This document shows positions 1 to 4,992 of a DNA stretch of 24,010 nucleotides, one piece after another; the first letter of the stretch is position 1; every line of letters starts with the position of its first letter. The stretch spans positions 1 through 24,010 of IMG/VR virus record IMGVR_UViG_3300027741_000262; one strand, given 5' to 3'. The notes below the pieces were generated by a model, which worked only from the letters and a program-made list of their open reading frames with translations, made no database searches and was not told the DNA's origin. Source of the DNA: a virus. The translations under genes were made by a program, and so were the position numbers.

Positions 1-164
1 TAAAGCTTAATCCAGATTTTAAAAAGAGTTTGGAAGAAGAGCTTATTGAAAATGATGAACAGTATTTCAATGCCATTGAGGCAAGAGATCCTATGGAGTG
101 TGAGCATAGGATCTCTTGTAATAATTTACTTAAAAAGCTTTTAGGTCATGATAAGCTGGACTAA
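1..164 (+). CDS. Unknown protein, C-terminal end only
   Basis: An open frame enters from the left edge (first full codon at position 3) and stops with TAA at 162-164, giving 53 visible residues that end in LLGHDKLD. The fragment is charged and probably helical, with a Glu-rich stretch (SLEEELIENDEQ) and two cysteines. I do not recognise a family. A perfect 14-bp inverted repeat (82-95 and 105-118) lies inside the coding sequence. The start is outside the window, so neither length nor function can be given. Confidence 0.7.
   Translation, partial: KLNPDFKKSLEEELIENDEQYFNAIEARDPMECEHRISCNNLLKKLLGHDKLD
82..118. repeat. Perfect 14-bp inverted repeat inside a coding region
   Basis: Left arm CAAGAGATCCTATG (82-95), spacer of 9 nt, right arm CATAGGATCTCTTG (105-118). 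All 14 pairs match. As RNA it would form a strong hairpin about 45 nt before the stop codon of the truncated gene. No U-run follows, so it is not a standard intrinsic terminator. It may be an RNA-stability or processing element, or a protein-binding palindrome. Confidence 0.85.
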
Positions 165-332
165 AAGGTTTCTTTATATTACTTGTGGTCAATCCTTAAG
201 ACAGAGATTTTATATTCATAGTTATGCTTATTTGCCTTATTTGATTCATAGGGTAATATGGAAAGGATACAGCTAATAGCTGCATTTGTGTACTCTACTG
301 GATTCATAAGACGGTGAGGTGTAAATACTAAT
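165..332. other. Short intergenic stretch, possible small minus-strand ORF
   Basis: No plus-strand gene is visible between the unknown gene and the spanin candidate. A minus-strand frame from ATG at 307 to TAA at 179 would encode 42 residues (begins MNPVEYTNAAIS, ends RIDHK). It has no ribosome binding site and no TAAATA box, so I do not call it as a gene. The last bases contain the TAAATA box of the gene at 333. Confidence 0.4.
322..327 (+). promoter_or_regulatory. TAAATA late-promoter-like box, 5 nt before ATG 333
   Basis: The sequence reads TAAATA-CTAAT-ATG. The box matches the core of the T4 late promoter TATAAATA. A GAGG at 316-319 lies upstream of the box, so it would be missing from an RNA starting about 6 nt after the box. 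Confidence 0.6.
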
Positions 333-914
333 ATGAAAAAATTAACTTTATTGTTTACGCTATTTTTAACTAGTTGTACAGTATACACTGAAAAACAATC
401 AGAAGCTGTGAGTCAAAACGTTTATGCTGTTAACGATTCTTTAGGTAAGGCTCGGGTAGATCTTGCGTATTTTTACTCTAATGAGACAACAAAGTTTATT
501 AAACCACCCAAACATCCTGTAAAAATAAGTTCGATTTATGAAGCAAAGGACGTAGCAAAGAATTCACCTGCTGGTGATAAAACTCGTGTTGTTATAGTTC
601 CAGATGCATATAAGAGCGATAAAGTAGTTGTAGTAGGTTCGTCTGAGTATCAAACTTTATTGAAGGATAGGGAAACCAAGAAGATTCTTGAGCAAGACAA
701 CAAGAACAAGGAATTACAGCTTCAAGCTAATAATAAAGAGCTAACCAAGCAAAAAGAAATGCAGGATAAAATGGTTAAGGATTTGAACTACTATCAGAAG
801 GAAGTATATAAACTTAGACTAAAATGCTTGTGGTTATCTATAGTTATTGTTAGTATGCTCGTTCTTATTGGTGGATATATCTATCTCAGGATGAACAAGT
901 TATTCATGTTTTAG
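333..914 (+). CDS. Candidate unimolecular spanin (lipoprotein with C-terminal TM)
   Basis: This 193-residue protein begins with a lipoprotein signal: MKK, a hydrophobic core, then lipobox L12-T13-S14-C15. Thr at +2 favours outer-membrane sorting. Residues about 110-165 are charged, Gln/Lys/Glu-rich and look like a coiled coil. Residues about 166-186 (CLWLSIVIVSMLVLIGGYIYL) form a single membrane helix, followed by a short basic tail. A lipid anchor at the N-terminus plus a C-terminal inner-membrane helix is the topology of T1 gp11-type u-spanins, which fuse the outer and inner membranes at lysis. The holin and endolysin candidates follow within 1.3 kb, supporting a lysis role. T1-type u-spanins are described as beta-rich, so the coiled coil is unusual. 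An unrelated phage lipoprotein is the alternative. Confidence 0.6.
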   Translation: MKKLTLLFTLFLTSCTVYTEKQSEAVSQNVYAVNDSLGKARVDLAYFYSNETTKFIKPPKHPVKISSIYEAKDVAKNSPAGDKTRVVIVPDAYKSDKVVVVGSSEYQTLLKDRETKKILEQDNKNKELQLQANNKELTKQKEMQDKMVKDLNYYQKEVYKLRLKCLWLSIVIVSMLVLIGGYIYLRMNKLFMF

Positions 915-926
915 TAGAAAAACATA

Positions 927-954
927 TATCCATGATTAAATATATACATGGATA
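927..954. repeat. 8-bp inverted repeat enclosing a TAAATA box and start codon
   Basis: TATCCATG (927-934) and CATGGATA (947-954) pair perfectly. The 12-nt loop contains the TAAATA box (937-942), and the right arm contains ATG 948-950. Read-through RNA could hide this ATG in a stem, whereas an RNA starting at the ATG would lack the left arm. Confidence 0.75.
937..942 (+). promoter_or_regulatory. TAAATA late-promoter-like box, 5 nt before ATG 948
   Basis: The sequence reads TTAAATA-TATAC-ATG, with the same box and spacing as at 322 and 3206. No Shine-Dalgarno is visible between the box and the start codon. Confidence 0.6.
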
Positions 955-1076
955 AATTTATACAAATAATTTCATCTGTAGTTAATTCCGCGTTTGATTG
1001 GATTAACCTGCACCCTAAAACTGCACTAGCTATCGCAATGTTTGCTGTTGGCTTTATTGTTGGAACTCTTTTTTAA
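948..1076 (+). CDS. Small single-pass membrane protein, 42 aa
   Basis: ATG at 948 opens a 42-codon frame ending at TAA 1074-1076. The product begins MDKFIQIISS and ends with a clear hydrophobic helix (ALAIAMFAVGFIVGTLF) preceded by HPK. It lies between the spanin candidate and the holin candidate on the same strand. The TAAATA box exactly 5 nt upstream supports the start. A role in lysis, for example as a holin accessory or antiholin, is inferred only from location and from being a tiny membrane protein. I recognise no family. Confidence 0.6.
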   Translation: MDKFIQIISSVVNSAFDWINLHPKTALAIAMFAVGFIVGTLF

Positions 1077-1093
1077 GGGTTTTTTCTACCATT

Positions 1094-1201
1094 ATGTGCT
1101 ATCCCTATACACGTACGCGCTATCTCTCTGTCCTGATATATATTTATAGCCTTGCCCTAGGCTTTGGTCTTGCAAGAGCTATCCTTTATCATTTAGGATA
1201 A
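1094..1201 (+). CDS. Possible small membrane protein, 35 aa
   Basis: ATG at 1094 to TAA at 1199-1201 encodes 35 residues, beginning MCYPYTRTRYLSV. A hydrophobic stretch (VLIYIYSLALGFGLARAIL) could span a membrane after an Arg-containing start. The stop codon overlaps the TAAATA box of the next gene, and the gap to its ATG is 9 nt. The start is supported only by a weak AAGGG 13 nt upstream. Position in the lysis cassette and hydrophobicity make it plausible, but a chance ORF in intergenic DNA is a real alternative. Confidence 0.35.
   Translation: MCYPYTRTRYLSVLIYIYSLALGFGLARAILYHLG
1180..1200. repeat. 6-bp inverted repeat before the holin candidate
   Basis: TATCCT (1180-1185) and AGGATA (1195-1200) flank a 9-nt spacer. 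The right arm runs into the TAAATA box at 1199-1204. The stem is short and could be chance in AT-rich DNA, but it resembles the arrangement at 927-954. Confidence 0.4.
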
Positions 1202-1204
1202 ATA
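1199..1204 (+). promoter_or_regulatory. TAAATA late-promoter-like box, 6 nt before ATG 1211
   Basis: The sequence reads ATAAATA-TTATTG-ATG. The box has the same core as the 5-nt group with one extra base. An AGG at 1195-1197 lies upstream of the box. Confidence 0.5.
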
Positions 1205-1210
1205 TTATTG

Positions 1211-1654
1211 ATGTGGCAGAATATTGTTAGTATAGGACAGACGGTTAGTGCTTTTCTCACAAACGGAAAAGCACCACCCAATACACCCACTTATTTGGAA
1301 AGACAGATGGAGGACACAAATCATCTATCTTCTAAAAAATTCTTTATTATTTTTAGCTCTTTGTTCATGCTAGCGTTTGTGTTCTATACGAGCGTTGGAT
1401 TACTTTGGGTTATTCCTAGGGCTCCAGAAATTGTTTCAGCTTTCGTCACAATTTTCACAAAGATGATAGAAATCTTTGGTATTATTATTTCCGTTTACCT
1501 CGGTGCTCAGGGGTTAGTTGATATAAGATATAATAGTGCATCTAACGCAAGCACAGAAGGAATTTTAGAACAAAAAGAGGTTAATATTAATGAAACCATA
1601 TTAACTAATAATACAAAAGAAAATGATTATCACATTTCGGAGGTTGAAATATGA
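1211..1654 (+). CDS. Candidate holin, two transmembrane segments
   Basis: ATG 1211 gives 147 residues. An upstream in-frame TTG at 1208 is less likely because the TAAATA box points to 1211. Residues about 44-69 (FFIIFSSLFMLAFVFY...) and about 74-99 (IVSAFVTIF...IFGIIISVYLG) are two strong membrane helices joined by a short loop with Pro and Arg. A soluble N-terminus of about 40 residues and an acidic, Asn-rich C-terminal tail of about 45 residues flank them. The stop overlaps the endolysin start (ATGA, 1651-1654), the classical holin-endolysin arrangement. Two-helix topology fits class II holins, but there is no sequence-level family match that I can name. Another small membrane protein of the lysis operon is the alternative. 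Confidence 0.6.
   Translation: MWQNIVSIGQTVSAFLTNGKAPPNTPTYLERQMEDTNHLSSKKFFIIFSSLFMLAFVFYTSVGLLWVIPRAPEIVSAFVTIFTKMIEIFGIIISVYLGAQGLVDIRYNSASNASTEGILEQKEVNINETILTNNTKENDYHISEVEI
1639..1643 (+). promoter_or_regulatory. Strong Shine-Dalgarno of the endolysin
   Basis: GGAGG lies 7 nt before ATG 1651, inside the end of the holin candidate. It is one of very few good ribosome binding sites in the window and contrasts with the boxed starts, which have none. Confidence 0.8.
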
Positions 1655-2262
1655 AGAAGCCATCACCAAAAGCATTAGCATTAATTTTAGAATATGAAGT
1701 AGGAGGAGGAAAGGCCTATTACGAAAAATATTTAACCAAACCTGAATGGCCAGGCGGTGCAAGTGGATTTACTCTTGGTATTGGTGTTGATTGTGGATAT
1801 TATTCCCCAGCGGAGCTTGAGAAGCTATTTCATTTCCTTCCAAAGGATCAACTCGAAATAGTTAAAGGTGCTTCTGGTAAAACAGGACAGGCTGGTAAGG
1901 CTTACACCCAACAACACAAGAATAGTGGAATAGTTGTTACCTGGGAACAAGCAATAGAGATGTTTGATGACCTTATCTGGTCAAAGTTTGCTCGACTTGC
2001 TGAAAAGGCATTTCCAGGTTTGGATCAACTTTGTGATGATGCTTATGGCGCTATTGTGTCTTTAGTATTCAATAGAGGATCAGCGATGTCTGGTGATAGT
2101 CGCTTAGAGATGAGAAATATTCGTGATCTTGTTCTTAAGAAAGACTACAGAGGAATAGCTAAAGAGCTGCGTAAAATGAAGAGAATTTGGCAAGGAAAAG
2201 GACTGGATGGACTACTTGAAAGACGAGAGGCAGAAGCAAAACTGGTCGAATCCTGTATATGA
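1651..2262 (+). CDS. Endolysin, pesticin/T4-lysozyme-like (GH24-type) muramidase
   Basis: This 203-residue enzyme is predicted to cut the glycan strands of peptidoglycan at lysis. Residues 8-17 (ALALILEYEV) carry the candidate catalytic Glu (E14 or E16). The block GFTLGIGVDCGYY (39-51) holds T41 and D47, whose spacing of 6 matches what I recall for the pesticin catalytic Thr/Asp pair. Further on, FNRGSAMSGDSRLEMR and the C-terminal RREAEAKL block resemble the conserved region around the substrate groove in phage lysozymes. No signal peptide is seen, so it should need a holin for export, in line with the two-TM gene just upstream. It overlaps its neighbours by 4 nt on both sides and has a strong GGAGG. 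The fold assignment is firm; which Glu is catalytic is not. Confidence 0.85.
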   Translation: MKKPSPKALALILEYEVGGGKAYYEKYLTKPEWPGGASGFTLGIGVDCGYYSPAELEKLFHFLPKDQLEIVKGASGKTGQAGKAYTQQHKNSGIVVTWEQAIEMFDDLIWSKFARLAEKAFPGLDQLCDDAYGAIVSLVFNRGSAMSGDSRLEMRNIRDLVLKKDYRGIAKELRKMKRIWQGKGLDGLLERREAEAKLVESCI

Positions 2263-2459
2263 GTTCTATCTACGATACTTTCTTCGATTTTAATCAACCT
2301 TGCCCTGATAAGGTTTCTAATTGTCAGCAGCTTAGAAAACAATATAGTGACGAAATACAGACAGCTCGTAATGCTAATTGCAAATCATGTACAGAGACGA
2401 AGATAAGAGTTAAATATATGGAAATAATTTGGAATGCGTTTGTAACTTCTCTACGCTAA
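2259..2459 (+). CDS. Small Cys-rich protein, possible zinc knuckle
   Basis: This 66-residue protein starts at the ATGA overlap with the endolysin (ATG 2259), so it is probably translated by coupling. Four cysteines at C15, C22, C41 and C44 (CPDKVSNC, then CKSC) could bind one metal ion, with a charged, probably helical segment between the pairs. I recognise no family. It is last in the lysis operon, and its stop overlaps the stop of the convergent metallopeptidase-like gene by 4 nt. A metal-binding role is inferred from the cysteine pattern only. Confidence 0.7.
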   Translation: MSSIYDTFFDFNQPCPDKVSNCQQLRKQYSDEIQTARNANCKSCTETKIRVKYMEIIWNAFVTSLR

Positions 2460-2941
2460 GATATGTGTCTAAAAGCTTTGTAGTATTTATAGAATTTAGA
2501 TACGTGTTGTTTGGCAAACCTTCGTGCATCTACTTCATGTTCATTTCTAAAATAAGCATGTCTGTTATTATTCACATCTTCCGTGCTATACGCTAGCGCT
2601 GTATGACTTATTTTATAAATTCTGTTTTGCATCCAATGTCTAAACTCGTGAAGAAAATCGTCAAATAAAGCTAAATCTCTCTGTTTTTGTGATTTTGGCG
2701 GTGTGCTCGGTTTTACATTAGGTGTATCGCAGAGATGTATTTTATCTGTATAAAATATATACCCACTTTCATTTGCACCTACGTCAACTTGCAAAGTTAG
2801 CGTAATCTTACGGGTTATAGCACCGGGCTCAACTTCAGCAAAGATCATAGATATAGCAGCTCCCATAGCCTTTAAATCATAGTTATTATCATTAAACCAT
2901 TTAACAGATTTTGGTGTTGGTTTAAGGGTAAAGATGTACAT
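2456..2941 (-). CDS. Small zinc metallopeptidase-like protein (HEFRH)
   Basis: From ATG 2941 the product is 161 residues. The frame is open further upstream to 3223, but that part is low-complexity, overlaps the genes at 3000 and 3217, and is rejected. The motif LHEFRHWMQ (97-105) is a canonical HExxH zinc site (H98, E99, H102). NEHEVDARRFA (133-143) downstream offers the third ligand Glu (E136), as in gluzincin-like minimal proteases. The N-terminal half has beta-strand character (ITRKITLTLQVDVG). There is no signal peptide. Such small predicted phage peptidases have no established role; protein maturation or host-protein attack are possibilities only. It is alone on its strand among plus-strand genes. 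Confidence 0.75.
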   Translation of the reverse strand: MYIFTLKPTPKSVKWFNDNNYDLKAMGAAISMIFAEVEPGAITRKITLTLQVDVGANESGYIFYTDKIHLCDTPNVKPSTPPKSQKQRDLALFDDFLHEFRHWMQNRIYKISHTALAYSTEDVNNNRHAYFRNEHEVDARRFAKQHVSKFYKYYKAFRHIS

Positions 2942-2947
2942 ACTATG

Positions 2948-2975
2948 TTGAACTTTAGAATATTTACTATATAAT
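2948..2975 (+). promoter_or_regulatory. Sigma70-like promoter of the gene at 3000
   Basis: TTGAAC (2948-2953), a 16-bp spacer and a perfect TATAAT (2970-2975). A second TATAAT lies at 2982-2987. Transcription would start near 2982, leaving an 18-nt leader that contains GGAG (2990-2993). This differs from the TAAATA group and suggests host-polymerase (early) expression. Confidence 0.55.
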
Positions 2976-2999
2976 ATAACATATAATATGGAGAATACA

Positions 3000-3182
3000 A
3001 TGGCAAATAATGATCTTATAGAAGTTATAACAGAACTTACGGTATCAGATATCAAAACACTAAACAATATTATCGAATCTTGTTTAGATAAAGATATTTT
3101 TGCGTCTGAGAGTGTTGAGATAGTAAAAGAGCTGCATATTAAGCTTTTAAATTTAGCTAAGTCTCTGGATAAGCAAGTATAG
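3000..3182 (+). CDS. Small helical protein of unknown function
   Basis: ATG 3000 is preferred over ATG 2988 because GGAG (2990-2993) sits 6 nt before it. The product is 60 residues (begins MANNDLIEVITEL), acidic, and looks all-helical with regularly spaced Leu/Ile, so a small dimeric helical bundle is likely. I recognise no family. It reads away from the metallopeptidase-like gene. It is one of the few genes here with a conventional promoter and ribosome binding site, so it may be expressed early. Confidence 0.6.
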   Translation: MANNDLIEVITELTVSDIKTLNNIIESCLDKDIFASESVEIVKELHIKLLNLAKSLDKQV

Positions 3183-3205
3183 TAAGCTTCGGTCGGTAAT
3201 ACAAT

Positions 3206-3211
3206 TAAATA
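3206..3211 (+). promoter_or_regulatory. TAAATA late-promoter-like box, 5 nt before ATG 3217
   Basis: The sequence reads TTAAATA-TATGT-ATG. A 5-bp inverted repeat (ATACA 3199-3203, TGTAT 3214-3218) encloses it. The spacing selects ATG 3217 over the out-of-frame ATG at 3213, which would encode only 13 residues. Confidence 0.6.
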
Positions 3212-3216
3212 TATGT

Positions 3217-3435
3217 ATGCCATCGGACTTAAATGTAGTTATTTCGATCTGTGAAGAATTTACTGACGTTATGCTCGTTGACCGTAAAAAGAATAGTATC
3301 ATTGTCAATGTAAAAAAACAGTGGTTCAAAACATTAAATGATCGATTACTGTCAATGAGATGTGTTCTTGTACATAAATCGACCATTGATTCATGCTATA
3401 CCTGTACATATACCCGAAAGGCTGGCATTGTATAG
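3217..3435 (+). CDS. Small protein of unknown function, 72 aa
   Basis: ATG 3217 to TAG 3435. The product (begins MPSDLNVVISICEEF) alternates short hydrophobic and charged stretches (SIIVNVKKQWF, MRCVLVHKST) and is probably a small alpha/beta fold with four cysteines, two of them close together (CYTC). A 77-residue frame on the other strand covers much of the same DNA, but the TAAATA box at exactly 5 nt favours this strand. No family is recognised. Confidence 0.55.
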   Translation: MPSDLNVVISICEEFTDVMLVDRKKNSIIVNVKKQWFKTLNDRLLSMRCVLVHKSTIDSCYTCTYTRKAGIV

Positions 3436-3444
3436 GTTTTAATC

Positions 3445-3459
3445 TATACTATTAGTATA
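3445..3459. repeat. 6-bp inverted repeat at the nuclease start
   Basis: TATACT (3445-3450) and AGTATA (3454-3459) flank a 3-nt loop, and the right arm ends on the A of ATG 3459. It takes the place of the TAAATA box seen at neighbouring starts. It may be a hairpin hiding the start, or a variant promoter element. Confidence 0.45.
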
Positions 3460-4139
3460 TGTTAGTTTTTGATGCGATTTCCCATACTTATAAAAACGAA
3501 TTCACAGGTGAGTTTTACACTTCAGCTTCGACGCTTCTTGGAAAATTTAAAAAACCATTTGACGGTGATGTTATTGCTGAGCGTGTTGCAAAAAAAAGAC
3601 GGTGTACTGTAGAGGAGGTTAAAGCGGAATGGAAAAAAGCTAATGATGATAGTAAGGTATATGGAACTGAGATACACGCGGTCATCGAGCGGTTTAATAA
3701 GTACAATACATACGACGTAGAGTATGTTGATATTATCCAGGCTTATATCGATCTTAACCTTATTAATAGTAAGTGCGATAATCTACTGATCGAGCAACAA
3801 GTTTACAATCACGAGTATAAAATAGCAGGTACCGCGGATATTATTCGTCTTGAGGATCGTGGTGGTTTCAGTGTTTTTGATTTGAAGACTAATAAAAAAT
3901 TTAATCTCTATAGTCAATATGGTGATAGCTTACTATCACCGGTAGATCATTTATCGGCTTGTGAATATTCAAATTACGCGCTTCAACTATCGCTTTATGC
4001 CTATATGTATCAAGGTCTAACAGGCAGACGTGTTAATCAATTGGGAATTATATATTACGACAGAAACACTAACGCGTTTACACATTACCCAGTAAACTAT
4101 ATGAAACACGAAATCAAAGCAATTCTAAATACTCTATGA
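3459..4139 (+). CDS. PD-(D/E)XK nuclease, RecB/Cas4-like exonuclease
   Basis: This 226-residue protein shows the ordered motifs of RecB-family PD-(D/E)XK nucleases. GTEIHAVIE (69-77) carries the motif I His. E112 (IEQQVY) is followed by GTADII (124-129) with D127, then FDLKTNK (140-146) with the D141-x-K143 metal/catalytic pair, and finally ALQLSLYAYM (174-183) with the conserved Gln and Tyr. It therefore probably degrades or trims DNA with Mg2+. No four-Cys iron-sulphur pattern like that of Cas4 is present, and no cas genes are near. Roles in recombination, host-DNA breakdown or end processing are possible. It overlaps the next gene by 4 nt (ATGA), so the two are probably co-translated. Confidence 0.85.
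   Translation: MLVFDAISHTYKNEFTGEFYTSASTLLGKFKKPFDGDVIAERVAKKRRCTVEEVKAEWKKANDDSKVYGTEIHAVIERFNKYNTYDVEYVDIIQAYIDLNLINSKCDNLLIEQQVYNHEYKIAGTADIIRLEDRGGFSVFDLKTNKKFNLYSQYGDSLLSPVDHLSACEYSNYALQLSLYAYMYQGLTGRRVNQLGIIYYDRNTNAFTHYPVNYMKHEIKAILNTL
3921..3940. repeat. Perfect 8-bp inverted repeat inside the nuclease gene
   Basis: GGTGATAG (3921-3928), loop CTTA, CTATCACC (3933-3940). It is a compact stem with a four-base loop in the coding region between the catalytic Lys motif and the conserved Gln motif. No U-run follows. Confidence 0.7.
4126..4131 (+). promoter_or_regulatory. TAAATA box, 4 nt before ATG 4136
   Basis: The sequence reads CTAAATA-CTCT-ATG, overlapping the last codons of the nuclease. 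It could be an internal late promoter or a coding coincidence, since the start also overlaps the upstream stop. Confidence 0.35.
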
Positions 4140-4612
4140 AGTTTATTGACATCATATTACAAACAAGTCAGATTAAAGAAGCAAAACTTTACGGGCCATC
4201 AAAAAAAGCTGCTGAAAGACCAGAAACAGGCATTACTATCCAAAACCCTTCTGCGTTTCATGTTATTAAAGATTGCGCGACGCTTGCAAATAAATATTTA
4301 CCGCATTTTGTGTTTGGGCATTATGCAAATCCGTTTGAAGTTTTAAAAGGAAAGTTTGTTCGTGAAGATATTGTTGAGTTTGTATCAGAGGCAAATTCAG
4401 ACATCGTCTCATTTCAACTGTTAACGTTAATTCTCGATAAAATGCGAAAATCTAAACCTTATACAGAGATTACGCCTGCAGTATCATCGACAATTAGCAC
4501 TAATAACACAACAGATCCGTACGGCGACTATGAGTCGTTCGTACCATCTAATTCAATCTCAGAGCAAAAAGATACGGTATCACTGCTATGCGCAGCGTTT
4601 GATGTTAGGTAA
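4136..4612 (+). CDS. Unknown protein, 158 aa
   Basis: It starts at the ATGA overlap with the nuclease and ends at TAA 4612. The protein (begins MKFIDIILQTSQI) looks helical over residues about 40-115. It then has a Ser/Thr/Asn-rich low-complexity segment (TPAVSSTISTNNTTDP) and a short C-terminal end. I recognise no domain. The tight overlap with the nuclease suggests a linked role, such as an accessory subunit, but nothing in the sequence proves this. Confidence 0.75.
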   Translation: MKFIDIILQTSQIKEAKLYGPSKKAAERPETGITIQNPSAFHVIKDCATLANKYLPHFVFGHYANPFEVLKGKFVREDIVEFVSEANSDIVSFQLLTLILDKMRKSKPYTEITPAVSSTISTNNTTDPYGDYESFVPSNSISEQKDTVSLLCAAFDVR

Positions 4613-4637
4613 TAAATAATAATATGAAGCTTATTAC
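4609..4637. repeat. 7-bp inverted repeat enclosing the start of the gene at 4624
   Basis: GTAATAA (4609-4615) and TTATTAC (4631-4637) pair perfectly, with ATG 4624 in the 15-nt loop. The left arm overlaps the TAAATA box. Confidence 0.5.
4613..4618 (+). promoter_or_regulatory. TAAATA late-promoter-like box, 5 nt before ATG 4624
   Basis: The sequence reads ATAAATA-ATAAT-ATG, in an 11-nt intergenic gap, with no Shine-Dalgarno. Confidence 0.6.
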
Positions 4638-4980
4638 GCCTCTTCTTAGAATACAGAACCAGTTAAGAGTTTTTCACTGGCAGACAACAAGCTACGCTCA
4701 ACATAAGGCCTTTGGTAAGGCGTATGAAGAGCTTGATGAGTTGTTTGATACTTTTGTTGAGGTATTTACAGGTAAGTATGGTAGGTCAAAAGCTAGCTTA
4801 CACTATACCATTGAACTTGATAATTTAGACGATAATTTTCTTAATGTTATTGATTCATATGTTGAATTCATGAAAGATTTAGATAATCAATTAGATATTA
4901 AAGATACAGACTTATTAAACATAAGAGATGAGATACTAGGTGTACTCAATCGACTCAAATACCTGCTTTCACTGAAATAA
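4624..4980 (+). CDS. Small ferritin-like/DUF5856-like helical protein
   Basis: The 118-residue product opens with the block LLRIQNQLRVFHWQTTSYAQ, then H27 and a regular acidic helix (YEELDELFDTFVE, about 34-46). H18-W19, H27, E35, D38 and D42 are arranged like the metal site of Dps/ferritin-like proteins. I also recall this N-terminal block from a conserved family of unknown function (DUF5856) in phages and large eukaryotic viruses. The rest is predicted helical. A metal or DNA-protection role is only suggested by this resemblance. It is the last plus-strand gene before the convergent baseplate cluster, with a 12-bp gap. Confidence 0.7.
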   Translation: MKLITPLLRIQNQLRVFHWQTTSYAQHKAFGKAYEELDELFDTFVEVFTGKYGRSKASLHYTIELDNLDDNFLNVIDSYVEFMKDLDNQLDIKDTDLLNIRDEILGVLNRLKYLLSLK

Positions 4981-4992
4981 CAATTTGCGTGA

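Noticed and set aside
179-388. Minus-strand ORF of 69 aa before and into the spanin candidate
   Set aside because: It overlaps the 5' end of a well-supported gene and has no ribosome binding site or TAAATA box. A shorter 42-aa version from ATG 307 is possible but unsupported.
1077-1210. Structured RNA or tRNA between the small membrane protein and the holin
   Set aside because: Only short stems (AGCC/GGCT, TATCCT/AGGATA) are visible, with no cloverleaf and no T-loop sequence.
1651-2262. Bacteriocin (pesticin) gene
   Set aside because: Only the lysozyme-like catalytic region is present, with no receptor or translocation domain, and the gene sits in a phage lysis operon.
2942-3223. N-terminal extension of the metallopeptidase frame
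   Set aside because: The extension has no folded-domain character and lies opposite the better-supported plus-strand gene at 3000. The start at 2941 gives a complete compact protein.
3153-3386. 77-aa minus-strand ORF
   Set aside because: It lies opposite the gene at 3217, which has the TAAATA-N5-ATG signature; the minus frame has no start signal.
3459-4139. Cas4 of a phage CRISPR system
   Set aside because: There is no four-Cys iron-sulphur cluster pattern, no other cas gene, and no repeat-spacer array in the window.
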